Positions 53,481-63,793 of a DNA stretch of 64,000 nucleotides are shown here, piece after piece. The notes under the pieces are model-generated. The model had not been told where the DNA came from and ran no database searches. It saw only the letters and a list, made by a program, of their open reading frames with translations. Position numbers and translations under genes: made by a program. Source of the DNA: AC-32 sp963766375 (GTDB taxonomy: Bacteria > Actinomycetota > Thermoleophilia > Gaiellales > Gaiellaceae); NCBI GenBank assembly GCA_963766375.1, contig CAVXZG010000015.1, positions 1 to 64,000 on the forward strand, given 5' to 3'. Position 1 is the first letter of the stretch. Each line of letters starts with the position of its first letter.

Positions 53481-54256
53481 ATGGAAGCCGCCGCAGTACC
53501 AGCCGTCGACGTCGCCGAGCGCGCACCGGCCGGAGTCGTCGCCGCGAAAGAGCTCACCCGCCGCTACGGCGAGGGCGACACGGCCGTCGACGCGCTGCGA
53601 GGAGTCAGCCTCGAGGTCGAACAGGGCAAGCTGACCGCCGTGATGGGCCCGTCGGGCTCCGGGAAGTCGACGCTGATGCACATCCTCGCGGCGCTCGACA
53701 AGCCGACCTCGGGGTCGGTCTGGATCGCCGGCACGAACCTCGGGGAGCTGAACGACACAGAGACCACGAAGCTGCGGCGCAAGCACATCGGCTTCGTCTT
53801 CCAGTTCTTCAACCTGCTCCCGATGCTGACCGCGGAGGAGAACATCGTTCTGCCGCTGACGATCGCCGGCGAGAAGCCGGACAGGGCCTGGCGCGAAGAA
53901 CTGCTGAAGACCGTCGGCCTGGACGACCGCCGCGACCACCGGCCTGCCGAGCTATCGGGTGGCCAGCAGCAGCGCGTCGCGATCGCGCGCGCGCTCGTCT
54001 CGCGGCCGACGGTCGTCTTCGCCGACGAGCCGACCGGGAACCTCGACTCGAAGACCGGAGCGGCGAGATCCTCGAGCTGCTGCGCAGTTCCGTCGAGGCG
54101 CTCGGACAGACCACCGTGATGGTCACGCACGATCCGTACGCCGCCGCAATCGCCGACCGCATCCTCTTTCTCGCCGACGGGCTGATCGTTCGCGACATGC
54201 CGCGCGCGGAGCCGAGTGCTGTGATCGCGGCGATGGACGAGCTCACGCAGGCCTGA
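53481..54256 (+). CDS. ABC transporter ATP-binding protein (MacB/LolD type), one frameshift
   Basis: The 258-residue ATPase (after adding one base near 54060) has Walker A MGPSGSGKSTLMHIL, Q loop GFVFQFFNLLPMLTAEEN, signature LSGGQQQRVAIARALV, Walker B VVFADEPTGNLDS, and the H loop in TVMVTHDPYAAAIADR. The FQFFNLLP segment marks the MacB/LolD/FtsE-like subfamily, which works with FtsX-type permeases. ATG 53481 follows GAGGGAGAG. The permease gene overlaps its stop (TGATG). Tripartite efflux or lipoprotein and peptide export are possible roles. Confidence 0.9.
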
Positions 54257-56834
54257 TGCTGACCGTCGCGCTGAAGGGGCTCGCGGGCCGCAAGGTCCGG
54301 GCATTGCTGACCGCAGTCGCCATCGTCGTCGGCGTCGCGATGATCAGCGGCACCTACATCCTCACCGACACGATCAACAACGGCTTCAACACGATCGTCG
54401 TCAACTCGTACAAGAACGCGGACGTGATCGTCACCGGCCACGCCGCCTTCAAGAACACGAACGGCAACGGCGTCGAGACGCCGACGTTCCCGGCTTCCGT
54501 GCTCGCGAAGGTGAAGGGCCTTCCCGGACGTCGCAGCGGCCGCAGGCTCGGTCACCAGCGACAGCGTCAAGCTGATCGGCAAGGACGGCAAGGTGATCGA
54601 CACCGGCGGCGCGCCGTCGCTCGGCTTCTCCGTCGACCCGCGTGAGCAGCAGTTCAATCCGACCCGGCTGACCGAGGGGTCCTGGCCCCGCGGCGCCGAT
54701 CAGGTCGTGATCGACAAGGCGACGGCTTCCAGCAAGGGCTTCCACGTCGGGCGACACGATCAGGCTGCAGGCCGTCGGCCCGCAGCGCTCGTTCCGGATC
54801 GCCGGGATCGCGGAGCTGAGCGGCGTCGGCTCGATCGGGGGTGCAACCTTCGCTCTCTTCGACATCCCGACCGCGCAGCGGGTGTTCGACAAGCCCGGTC
54901 AGCTCGACGTGATCCGCATCCAATCGAAGCCCGGAGTCAGCAACACGAAGCTCGTCGTCGGAGATCAGGCCGCTCCTGCCGCCGACGGCGACCGTGCGCG
55001 ACACGAACGCCCAGGTCAAGGAGGACAAGAAGGACCTCGAGCTTCGTGTCCTTCTTCAAGTACATCCTGCTCGCCTTCGCCGGCATCGCGCTCTTCGTCG
55101 GAGCCTTCGTGATCGCGAACACGCTCTCGATCACGATCGCGCAGCGAATGCGGGAGTTCGCGACGCTGCGCACGCTCGGGCGCCTCCCGCCGCCAGATCC
55201 TCTGGTCGGTCGTCATCGAGGCGTTCGTGATCGGCCTCCTCGGCTCGCTCATCGGTCTGTTCCTCGGGCTCGGCCTGGCGAAGCTGCTGAACAAGCTCTT
55301 CGTCGTCTTCGGGATCGACCTGCCGCAGGGCCAGACGATCTTCGCGACGCGCACCGTGATCGTCTCGCTGCTCGTGGGGACGATCGTCACCCTCGTGGCC
55401 AGCATCCGTCCCGCACGCCGCGCGACCCGCGTCCCGCCGATCGCCGCCGTTCGCGAGGGATCGGTTCTGCCTGTCTCGCAGGTTCGCGAAGTACGGGCCG
55501 GTGACCGCCCTCGGCATCCTCGTGGCGGCGATCGCGCTCGTCGCGCTCGGGAGCGCTCGGGAGCGGCATCGCAACCGGGCCACGTCTGCTGATGCTCGGG
55601 CGTCGGCGTGCTGCTGCTCTTCTTCGGGGTCTCGATGAACGCGGCGCGGGTCGTTCGCCCGCTCGCTGCGGTCGCTCGGCGCTCCGGCTCGCGCGATCGG
55701 CGGCGCGCCCGGGATCCTGGCGCGCGACAACGCGACACGGAACCCGGCACGGACGGCCTCCACGGCCTCGGCGCTGATGATCGGCCTCGCGCTCGTTACC
55801 TTCGTGGCGATCTTCGGGGCGGGCGTCTTCAAGTCGTTCGAGGACGCGGTCGACCAGCTCTTCGTCGCCGACTACGCGGTCACGGCGACGAACACGTTCA
55901 CGCCGATCGACGTCGCGGCCGGGAAGTCGCTCATCGGCAAGCCGGGCGTCAGCGACGTGACGCCGATCCGCGCGGGGTCGGCCCATTTCCTCGGCAGCGA
56001 CCACAACCTGACCGCCGTGGAGCCGAACACCGCGACCGGGGTCCGCATCGACTGGAAGGCCGGCGGCTACCTCGGTTCCCGGTCGCCTCGGAAGGCGACG
56101 GCTTCTTCACCGACACCGACTACGCGAAGAGCCAGCACCTGCATGTCGGCTCGGTGGTGAGCCTGGAGTTCCCGAGCGGCAAGCGTGTCCACGTTCGTCT
56201 GCTCGGGACGTACGACAAGCCGAACGGCGGCTCGCCGTTCGGCGACGCGACGATCTCGACAACGCTCTTCGACAAGTACATCCCGCGGCCGCGCGACGAG
56301 ATGGTGCTGATCAACACGCCGGACGGCGTCAGCGACGCGAACACGTCGACGCTGAAGGACGACGTCTCGGCGTTCGCCGACGCGAAGGTGCAGACGCGCG
56401 ACGAGTTCAAGGCGAACTTCATCAAGCCGATCAAGAAGATCCTCAACCTGCTCTACGCGCTGCTCGCGCTCTCGGTGATCGTGAGCCTCGTCGGGATCAT
56501 CAACACGCTCGTGCTGACGATCTTACGAGCGAACGCGAGAGCTCGGGATGCTGAGCGCCGTGGGCATGACCAGGCGGCAGGTGCGGATGATGATCCGCTA
56601 CGAGAGCATCGTCACGGCCCTGATGGGTGCTGCGCTGGGGATAGTCGTCGGGGTTTTCCTCGCGGCGCTCGTCACCCAGGCGCTCTCCGGCCAGGGCATC
56701 GTCTTCGCCGTCCCGTGGCTGCAGCTCGTCTACTTCGTCGTTGGCGGCGATCATCGTCGGGCATCCTGGCCGCCGTGATTCCGGCGCGCAGGGCGGCCCA
56801 CCTGAACGTGCTCGAGGCCTTGCAGTACGAGTAA
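54256..56834 (+). CDS. MacB/FtsX-type ABC permease, heavily frameshifted
   Basis: A restored protein of about 860 residues with two FtsX permease units. TM1 near the start reads VRALLTAVAIVVGVAMISGT YI-like. The first FtsX core is FADEALF-type: FKYILLAFAGIALFVGAFVI, NTLSITIAQRMREFATLRTL, followed by VIGLLGSLIGLFLGLGLAKL. The second unit ends ILNLLYALLALSVIVSLVGI, MLSAVGMTRRQVRMMIRYES and the terminal PARRAAHLNVLEALQYE signature. At least eight single-base shifts break it (for example near 54525, 54760, 55040, 55190, 55480, 56090, 56540, 56750). All pieces stay in the right order, so I read this as poor sequence, though real decay cannot be excluded. Confidence 0.8.
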
Positions 56835-56970
56835 AGGCGTCGCTTGCGATGCCGCTCTCAGGACGCACGGGAACCGCCGGGCGTCCGTCTGAAACCGACC
56901 GGTCGAAAACAGCTCGAGCACATTCCAAAACGCGTCTGGGTACGTCCGGGGCTGTACATAGGCTCCGGGC

Positions 56971-57159
56971 GTGCGACGCCTGCGACCGCTGAGCGAGGAG
57001 GAGTGCTACCTCCGTTGCTACGGCTCCGGCGAGGGGACGGTGAGGCTCGTCGAGATCGAGGCGCGACGCCCGCTGGCCCTCGCCCGGATCACGGGTGAGG
57101 AATTGCGCCGGCTCTTCGAGGTTCGGCTGGACTCGCGCGAGGCGGGGCTCGCCGCGTGA
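56971..57159 (+). CDS. Small hypothetical protein (62 aa), leaderless-type start
   Basis: GTG 56971 lies exactly six nt after TAGGCT, so a leaderless transcript is likely. The 62-residue product is charged (RRLRPLSEEECYLRCYGSGE, VRLVEIEARRPLALARITGE, ELRRLFEVRLDSRE), has two cysteines and no TM segment. No family is recognised. It is followed by a 27-codon frame (GTG 57164 to TGA 57247) that overlaps the start of the glycosylase gene, so the three may be coupled. Confidence 0.55.
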   Translation: MRRLRPLSEEECYLRCYGSGEGTVRLVEIEARRPLALARITGEELRRLFEVRLDSREAGLAA

Positions 57160-57243
57160 GGACGTGCACCCGTTGGAGCCGCTCCGGCACTCGCGGCACG
57201 TGGCGCTCGTGGGCTCGGCACCGACGGCCGAAGCCGCTCGGTC

Positions 57244-57788
57244 ATGAGCGGCCCTGCGCGCCGCGCGCGCGGCGACGCCACCGCTGCTAGCGAAGTACCG
57301 GACGTCCTCGGGCCGGGGCTGCGCGTCGTCTTCTGCGGGATCAATCCGGGCTTCGTCTCTGCCGCGGCGGCCGCGCATTTCGCCAACCCGCGCAACGACT
57401 TCTGGCGGCTGCTTCACGAAGCAGGGTTCACGCCTCGGCTCATGCGGCCGGACGAGCAGTTCGAAGTGCTGGACTTCGGAATCGGTCTCACCAACGCGGC
57501 CTACCGGACGACGAAAGGGTCCGGCGACCTCCGCCGCGCCGATTTCGAGGGCTCGGCCGAACGTCTCGAGCGGCTCGCGCTGGAACTCGAACCGGGCGTG
57601 ATCGCCTTCGTCGGCAAGGAGGCCTACCGCGGGGCGTTCGGCGAGCGTCCGGCCCTCGGGCTGCAGGAGCGGCAGCTCGGCGAAACGAGGCTCTTCGTCC
57701 TGCCGTCCACCTCGCCGGCGAACGCCGCGGTGCCGTGGGACGAGCGCCTGCGCTGGTTCCGCGAGCTCAGCCGCGCCACGGTTCGTAA
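57244..57788 (+). CDS. Mismatch-specific (Mug-type) uracil/thymine DNA glycosylase
   Basis: The 181-residue enzyme removes uracil or thymine mispaired with G. Visible: the active-site motif VFCGINPGFVSAAAAAHFAN (GINPG-x-x-S), PRNDFWRLLHEAGF, FGIGLTNAAYRTTKG and the DNA-intercalating VLPSTSPANAAV (in place of LPNPSG). As read, the frame runs on antisense to nadE. Adding one C near 57780 gives a stop at 57786-57788 and at the same time restores the end of the convergent nadE. ATG 57244. Confidence 0.85.
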
Positions 57789-59481
57789 TGGGCGTGCGCC
57801 GATCGCGGCCGAAGGCCTTCGGCGTGAGCCGTACGCCGGGCGGGGCCTGGCGGCGCTTGTACTCGGCCCGGTCGATCAGCGCCAGCGCGCGCTCGACCAC
57901 GTCTCGGTCGAACCCGTCGGCCGAGAGCTCCTCGCGCGAGCGGTCCTGCTCGACGTAGGCCTCGAGCACCAGGTCGAGGGCGGGGTAGGGGGGCAGCGAA
58001 TCTTCGTCGAGCTGGTTGTCCCGCAGCTCGGCGCTCGGGGCGCGTTCGATGATCGCGGCGGGGATCAGCTCGCGGCCTGCCCGCTCGTTCAGATGCCTCG
58101 CAAGCCGGAACACGTCGGTCTTGAAGACGTCCTTGAGCAGCGCGAACCCGCCGGCCATGTCGCCGTAGAGCGTCGCGTAGCCAACGGAGAGCTCGGACTT
58201 GTTCCCGGTCGCGACCACGAGCCAGCCGAACTTGTTCGAGAGCGCCATCAGCAGCACGCCCCTGACCCGCGCCTGCAGGTTCTCCTCGGCGAGATCGGGC
58301 TCCCTGCCGGCGAAGCTCTCGGCGAGGACGCCTTCGAAGGCCTGCACGATCTGGTCGATCGGGAGCTCGCGGAAGTCGGCGCCCAGGCTCCCGGCGAGCA
58401 GGCGCGCGTCGCGGCGGGTTTCCTCGGAGGAGTAGCGCGAGGGCATCGAGACGCAGTGAATGCGCTCGGCTCCCAACGCCTCGACGGCCAGCGCCGCGGT
58501 CACGGCCGAGTCGATCCCACCGGAGACGCCGACGACCACCTCGCGGAAGCCGTTCTTCTCGACGTAGTCGCGCAGGCCCAGCTCGAGCGCGAGCCGCATC
58601 TGCTCGAGCTCCTCGAGCGGCGTCGCGAGGAGCGGCTCCACGAGGTCGCCGTGGCTCTTGCGGGACGCCGATGTGAACGACCGGCGCCTCGGGGATCGAC
58701 TCGCGCTCGCGCACGAGGGCGCGGCGACGCACGTCGCGAAGGCGCCGGCCCACCGCGTCGGCCGGTTCGATGTCCACCACGAGCAACGCCTCCTCGAAGC
58801 CGGGGGCCCGCGCCAGCACGTGCCCCTCCTCGTCGAGCACGAGCGAATGCCCGTCGAAGATCAGCTCGTCCTGGCCGCCGACGCAGTTGCAGAAGGCCAC
58901 GAAGCACGAGTTGTCCCGCGCGCGGGTGGCGAACATCTCCTCCCGCTCCCGGTCGCGCCCGACGTGGAACGGCGAGGCCGAGATGTTCGTCAGAAGCTGG
59001 GCGCCCGCGAGGGCGAGGTCGGTCGCCGGTGCGCCCGGCTGCCACATGTCCTCGCAGATCGTCGGGCCGATCAGGGTGCCGCCGTGCTCGAGCAGGAGCA
59101 GATCGCGCGCCGGCGCGAAGTAGCGGTCCTCGTCGAAGACGCCGTAGTTCGGCAGGAAGCGCTTGCGATAGATCGCCTTCAGCTCGCCGCCCGTGCACAC
59201 CGCGCACGCGTTGTAGAGGTCACGGTCGAAGTGGGGGAAGCCGACGAGCGCGACGATCCCGTGCGTGGCGCGCGCGATCTCGGCGAGCGACTCCTCCGCG
59301 GCGCGCACGAAGCCCGGCCGCAGCAGCAGGTCCTCGGGCGGGTAGCCCGTCACGGCGAGCTCGGGGAAGAGGACGAGGTCGGCGCCCGCGGCCCTCGCCT
59401 CCTCGAGCCGGCCGAGATGCGCGCGCGGTTGCCGTCGAGGTCGCCGACGGTGGTGTTGATCTGCGCGAGCGCGAGTCTCAT
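57767..59481 (-). CDS. nadE: Glutamine-dependent NAD+ synthase, frameshifted
   Basis: This enzyme makes NAD+ from deamido-NAD+ using glutamine as nitrogen donor. The N-terminal nitrilase-fold glutaminase domain has Glu in LVLFPELAVTGYPPED, Lys in IYRKRFLPNYGVFDE and Cys in GPTICEDMWQPG. The C-terminal synthetase has the ATP P-loop VVVGVSGGIDSAVTAALAVE, VATGNKSELSVGYATLYGDM and EYKRRQAPPGVRLTPKAFGR. Frame changes lie near 59415 and 58675, and a lost base near 57780 hides the usual end TPITNRWRG. Length is about 570 residues. ATG 59481. Confidence 0.93.
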
Positions 59482-59504
59482 GGCAGGTTTTAGACTATCA
59501 GGCG

Positions 59505-59530
59505 AAAACTAAGGCATCGCTTGAGATGCC
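59505..59530 (-). terminator. Rho-independent terminator after the SDR gene
   Basis: On the minus strand GGCATC and GATGCC (complements of 59525-59530 and 59513-59518) form a 6-bp stem with a 6-nt loop, followed by TTAGTTTT (59512-59505). It lies 39 bp after the SDR stop and before the nadE start on the same strand, so it separates the two transcripts. Confidence 0.55.
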
Positions 59531-59568
59531 GCCTGGGAGGCCGTGCGGCTTTGCCGGTGCGGCCGGTT

Positions 59569-60342
59569 TCACCGACGTAGGCGGATCGCGTTGAGATCGT
59601 CGCGCTTGATCTCGTCCGCGCGGCCGATCAGCTCCTCGATGTCGTCGTGCTCGGCGTGCAGGTAGCGGCCTGCCAGCTCGTCCGCGCGCCCCGAGGCGAG
59701 CACGTGCACCAGGCGCGGCGCCAGCTCCGGCGGCGTCCAGGGCGCGTCGTCGGAGAAGCCGCTCGTCATCTCCGTCTGCACGAGACCCGGGCTGAACAGG
59801 AACACCCGCACCGGCGTCTCGCGCAGCGACTCGGCCAGCGTCTCGGCGAGCCGGTTGACCGCCGCCTTGCTCGCCGAGTAGGCGGTGTTCGTCGAGCCCG
59901 GGAGGTAGCCGGCGCCGCTGCCGGTGATCACGACCCGCCCGCGTCCGCGCTCGAGCATCCCCGGCAGGACGGCGCGGCAGCAGAGGTAGACGCCGAGCAC
60001 GTTGACCTCGAACACCTGCCACCACTCGTCCGGGTCGCTCTCCCAGAGTGGGCCGGACCCCTTGGACACGCCGGCGTTGGCGACGAGCAGGTCGATCGGC
60101 CCGAGCTCCCGCTCGACCTCCGCCACCATCCGCTCGACCGCCTCCCGGTCGGTCACGTCCACCTCGAGCGCGAGGCCGCCGATCTCCCGCGCGACCTCCT
60201 CGACCTGCTCGCGCGTCCGCGCGGCGACCGCAACGCGGGCTCCCGCCGCGGCCAGCTCTCGCGCGATGCTCGCCCCGATCCCACGCCCACCGCCGGTGAC
60301 GAGGGCGATTTGTCCGTCAAGTCGGTCAGATGGCTGCGACAC
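59569..60342 (-). CDS. Short-chain dehydrogenase/reductase
   Basis: A 257-residue classical SDR. NAD(P)-binding VTGGGRGIGASIARELAAAG (TG-x3-G-x-G), NAGVSKGSG after strand 4 (NAG motif), and the catalytic Ser in ITGSGAGYLPGS and Tyr-Lys in TAYSASKAAVNRLAE. The acidic residue after strand 2 is replaced by Arg (VAVAARTREQ), which favours NADP(H). GTG 60342 overlaps the acyl-CoA synthetase stop by 17 bp, forming an operon. The substrate is unknown. Confidence 0.9.
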   Translation of the reverse strand: MSQPSDRLDGQIALVTGGGRGIGASIARELAAAGARVAVAARTREQVEEVAREIGGLALEVDVTDREAVERMVAEVERELGPIDLLVANAGVSKGSGPLWESDPDEWWQVFEVNVLGVYLCCRAVLPGMLERGRGRVVITGSGAGYLPGSTNTAYSASKAAVNRLAETLAESLRETPVRVFLFSPGLVQTEMTSGFSDDAPWTPPELAPRLVHVLASGRADELAGRYLHAEHDDIEELIGRADEIKRDDLNAIRLRR

Positions 60343-62266
60343 GCTCGATCTCCTCCAGTGTCTCCGGGTTTTCCAAGGACGAAAGATCCCCGGGATCCGA
60401 GCCCAGCGCCTTGGCACGCACGGCCCGCCGCACGATCTTCGCACTGCGGGTCTTGGGGAGCGCCGAGACGAAGAGCACGCGCTCGGGCATGAACGCCTTG
60501 CCCAGGTCGCTCGCAGCGTACTCACGCAGCTCCGCGGCCAGCTCCTCGCTCGGCTCGACGCCCGGCACCAGCGCGCAGAAGACCCAGGCGACCTCGCCCT
60601 TCACCTCGTGCGGCACCCCGATCGCCGCCGCCTCGGCAACGGAAGGGTGACCGACGAGCGCGGACTCGAGCTCCGCGGGGCCGACGCGCTTGCCCGCGAT
60701 GTTCAGCGTGTCGTCGGAGCGGCCGTGCAGGAACCAATAGCCGTCCTCGTCCACCGAGGCCCAGTCGCCGTGCACCCAGATCCCGGGCAGCCGCCGCCAA
60801 TAGGTGTCCAGATAGCGCTCCCGGTCGCGCCAGAAGCCACGCGTCATCCCCGGGAACGGGCGCCGGCAGACGAGCTCGCCGACCTCCCCCCGCACCGAGC
60901 GGCCCTCCGCGTCCACGACGTCCATCGCCATGCCCAGCGCGGGGCCGCCGAGGGAGCACGACTTGATCGGCGCCGCGGGCGTCGGCGAGAGGAAGCACGC
61001 TCCGACCTCGGTGCCGCCCGAGCAGTTGATGATCGGGCAGCGCCCGCCGCCGACGTGCTCGTGCAGCCAGCGGTACGGCTCCGGATTCCACGGCTCGCCC
61101 GTCGTCACGAGCACGCGCAACGACGAGAGGTCGTGACGCTCGACGAGCTCGGCGCCGTGAGGAATCAGCGCACGGGTGAGCGTGGGCGAGAGGCCGAGGA
61201 TCGAGACGCGTTCGCTCTCGACCAGGCCCCAGAGCCGGTCGGGCTGCGGCCAGTCCGGCGCTCCCTCGGCGAAGACGATGGTGCAGCCGAGCGCCATGCC
61301 CCCGACCACCTCCCACGGGCCCATGATCCAGCCCATGTCGGTGACGAAATGGATCACGTCACCGGGGCGCGCGTCGGCCTGGTAGGCCACCTCGCGCGTG
61401 ATCGAGACGAGGAATCCGCCCTGGACGTGCAGGACGCCCTTCGGCGGGCCGGTCGTGCCCGACGTGTAGGTCAGGAGGTACGGGTGCTCGGAATCGACCG
61501 CGAGCGGCTCGAGCTCGCCCGGAGCGTCGGCGACCGCCTCGTCCCAGAAGACATCGCGCCCCGTCTGCATCGGGACCTCGTCGTGTCCGAGCCGCCGCCA
61601 GACGACGACGTGCTCGACCGAGGGCGAGTCCGCCAGCGCCTCGTCGACGAGCGCCTTCATCGGCACCTCGCGGCCCCGGCGCAGCGAGCCGTCGGCGGTG
61701 ACGACCACCTTCGCCTCGGCGTGCTGGAGCCGCCCTGCGATCGCGGGCGCCGCGAAGCCGGAGAAGATCGGCACCTGGATCGCGCCCAGGTGGGCGCACG
61801 CGTGCGAGGCAATCGCGACCTCCGGCGACATCGGCAGGAAGAGCGCCACCCGGTCGCCGGGGCCGACGCCGAGCGCCGCCAGCGCCTCGGCAAAGCGGGT
61901 GACAGCCTCCGAGAGCTCGCGGTAGGTGAGCGCGCGCCGCTCCCCGTCCTCGCTCTGCCACACCGCGGCCTCCTCGTCGGCGCGGGCGCCGCCGGCCCAG
62001 CGGTGGACACAGTTCCAGGCGATGTTCAGCTTGCCGCCGACGAACCAGGTAGCCCACTCGGGCCCGTCCGACTCGTCCACGACCGCGTCCCAGGGCTGCG
62101 AGAAGTCGAGGCCCAGGTCCTCGATCGCCGCCGGCCAGAAGCGCTCCGGGTCGTCTTGCGAGAAGCGCACGAGCGCCGCGTAGTCGTCGAAACCCAGCTT
62201 GCGCGCCAAGCGGAGCGCGTTCGAGCCCTCGCGCACCTCGTCGGTAGGAGTCCAGATCGGTTCCAC
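60326..62266 (-). CDS. Acetyl-CoA-synthetase-like acyl-CoA ligase
   Basis: An intact 646-residue AMP-forming ligase. N-terminal ACS region WFVGGKLNIAWNCVHRWAGG; P-loop LLTYTSGTTGPPKGVLHVQG; DMGWIMGPWEVVGGM; adenine-site INCSGGTEVGACFLS; hinge region VHGDWASVDEDGYWFLHGRS; and the catalytic Lys in SALPKTRSAKIVRRAVRAK. It differs from AcsA at 46702 in the W-W-Q-T-E motif (here SGGTE), so it probably takes another short acyl group such as propionate or acetoacetate. GTG 62266 has TAGGCT eight nt upstream. It is in an operon with the SDR. Confidence 0.9.
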   Translation of the reverse strand: MEPIWTPTDEVREGSNALRLARKLGFDDYAALVRFSQDDPERFWPAAIEDLGLDFSQPWDAVVDESDGPEWATWFVGGKLNIAWNCVHRWAGGARADEEAAVWQSEDGERRALTYRELSEAVTRFAEALAALGVGPGDRVALFLPMSPEVAIASHACAHLGAIQVPIFSGFAAPAIAGRLQHAEAKVVVTADGSLRRGREVPMKALVDEALADSPSVEHVVVWRRLGHDEVPMQTGRDVFWDEAVADAPGELEPLAVDSEHPYLLTYTSGTTGPPKGVLHVQGGFLVSITREVAYQADARPGDVIHFVTDMGWIMGPWEVVGGMALGCTIVFAEGAPDWPQPDRLWGLVESERVSILGLSPTLTRALIPHGAELVERHDLSSLRVLVTTGEPWNPEPYRWLHEHVGGGRCPIINCSGGTEVGACFLSPTPAAPIKSCSLGGPALGMAMDVVDAEGRSVRGEVGELVCRRPFPGMTRGFWRDRERYLDTYWRRLPGIWVHGDWASVDEDGYWFLHGRSDDTLNIAGKRVGPAELESALVGHPSVAEAAAIGVPHEVKGEVAWVFCALVPGVEPSEELAAELREYAASDLGKAFMPERVLFVSALPKTRSAKIVRRAVRAKALGSDPGDLSSLENPETLEEIERVAAI

Positions 62267-62295
62267 GCGCGCCCAGCCTAACGAGCTTGACCGAG

Positions 62296-62329
62296 TAGCT
62301 AGCGCTGGCTAACCTAGTGCTGACTAACT
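62296..62329. promoter_or_regulatory. Tandem operator-like palindromes before the DHA2 exporter
   Basis: TAGCTAGCGCTGGCTA (62296-62311) is a 16-bp palindrome with one mismatched pair. TAGTGCTGACTA (62315-62326) has palindromic arms TAGT/ACTA. Viewed otherwise, TAGCGCTGGCTAACC and TAGTGCTGACTAACT are a 15-bp imperfect direct repeat. The site lies between the acyl-CoA ligase and the exporter, 25 bp before the exporter's GTG, and is a good candidate for binding the TetR protein encoded downstream. Confidence 0.6.
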
Positions 62330-62353
62330 TACTGCAACAAGGGAGAAGGACGC

Positions 62354-63793
62354 GTGCGAGCACGGATCTTTGCGGAGGAGAACAAGAAGTGGTGGACGCT
62401 CGGTGCGGTCTCGTTCGGGCTCTTCATGATCATGCTGGACAACACGATCGTGAACGTCGCCCTGCCGTCGATCCAGAGCGACCTGAACATCGGCATCTCG
62501 GAGCTCGAGTGGGTCGTCAACGGCTACGCGCTCACCTTCGCGGTTCTGATGCTCACGGGCGGCAAGCTCGCCGACCTCTTCGGCCGGCGCTTCATCTTCA
62601 TCGTCGGCCTGGTCATCTTCACCGCGGCCTCCCTCGCCTGCGGGCTCTCGCCGAACGCGAACGTCCTGATCGCCGCCCGCGTCGTCCAGGGCGTCGGCTC
62701 GGCCATGATGAACCCGGCCACGCTCTCGATCATCACCGCGACCTTCCCGCCGCGCCAGCGCGGGATGGCGATCGGCGTCTGGGCCGGCGTCTCGGCGCTC
62801 GCGCTGGCGATCGGCCCGCTCATCGGCGGCGTGATCACCCAGCAGGTCAACTGGAACTGGATCTTCTTCATCAACGTCCCGGTCGGGATCCTGGCGATCG
62901 TGGTCGCCCGGCTCGTGATCAAGGAGTCTCGCGACACCTCGGCGGTCCAGCGGCTCGACCTGCCGGGCCTGCTGACCTCCGCGATCGGCCTGTTCGCCCT
63001 CATCTACGGGCTGATCGAGGCCAACACCTACGGCTGGACCTCGGCGCGGATCCTCGCGTGCTTCGCCATCGCCGTGATCGGCCTCACCGCCTTCGTGCTG
63101 CTGGAGCTGCACCAGCGCGTGCCGATGCTCGACCTCTCGCTCTTCCGCAACCCGACCTTCGCCGGCGCCAACGGGATCATGCTGCTCGTCGCGCTCGCGA
63201 TGTTCGGCGTCTTCTTCTACGTCTCGCTCTACGTCCAGAACATCCTGCACTACTCGCCCACGCAGGCCGGCGCGACCTTCCTCCCGATGACGCTCTGCAT
63301 CGTCTTCCTCGCCCCCATCGCAGGGAGGATCAGCGACCGCTACGGGCCACGCTGGCTGATCTCCTCCGGGATGGCGCTCGTCGCCGTGTCGCTCGTGATC
63401 TTCGGCCAGCTCGACCTGACCTCGAACTTCTGGGACATCTTCCCGGCGCTCCTGATCGGCGGGGCCGGGATGGCCATGTCGATGGCGCCTACGACGGCGA
63501 CCGCGATGCACGCGGTGCCGGTCGACAAGGCCGGCGTCGGCTCTGCCGTGCTGAACAGCATGCGCCAGGTCGGCGGCTCGCTCGGGATCGCCGTCATGGG
63601 CGCGATCGTCGCCTCGTACGTCCATAGCCCGCTCTCCGACCCGCGGGCGCCCGCTGAGTTCGTGCAGGGGTTCCAACGCGCCCTGCTCGTCGCGGCGGGG
63701 ATCGCGCTCACCGCAGCCGTCGTGGCGGTCGTGACCCTGCGCAAGCCGGAGCATGCGGACGAGCCTGTTCAGATTTCCGAGGTCGCCGCGTGA
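62354..63793 (+). CDS. DHA2 family (EmrB/QacA-like) MFS multidrug exporter
   Basis: An intact 479-residue transporter with 14 predicted TM helices. Motif D1 in FMIMLDNTIVNVALPSIQSD, motif A in GGKLADLFGRRFIFIVGL, RVVQGVGSAMMNPATLSIIT (motif B region) and motif C in WAGVSALALAIGPLIGGVIT. It exports drugs or metabolites using the proton gradient. GTG 62354 is preceded by GGGAGAAGGA. The TetR gene starts inside its stop (GTGA), so exporter and repressor are co-transcribed and probably controlled by the operator at 62296-62329. Confidence 0.93.
   Translation: MRARIFAEENKKWWTLGAVSFGLFMIMLDNTIVNVALPSIQSDLNIGISELEWVVNGYALTFAVLMLTGGKLADLFGRRFIFIVGLVIFTAASLACGLSPNANVLIAARVVQGVGSAMMNPATLSIITATFPPRQRGMAIGVWAGVSALALAIGPLIGGVITQQVNWNWIFFINVPVGILAIVVARLVIKESRDTSAVQRLDLPGLLTSAIGLFALIYGLIEANTYGWTSARILACFAIAVIGLTAFVLLELHQRVPMLDLSLFRNPTFAGANGIMLLVALAMFGVFFYVSLYVQNILHYSPTQAGATFLPMTLCIVFLAPIAGRISDRYGPRWLISSGMALVAVSLVIFGQLDLTSNFWDIFPALLIGGAGMAMSMAPTTATAMHAVPVDKAGVGSAVLNSMRQVGGSLGIAVMGAIVASYVHSPLSDPRAPAEFVQGFQRALLVAAGIALTAAVVAVVTLRKPEHADEPVQISEVAA

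Noticed and set aside
57789..59493. Extension of the DNA glycosylase to 749 residues
   Set aside because: Everything after about 57780 is antisense to nadE and follows from one missing base.
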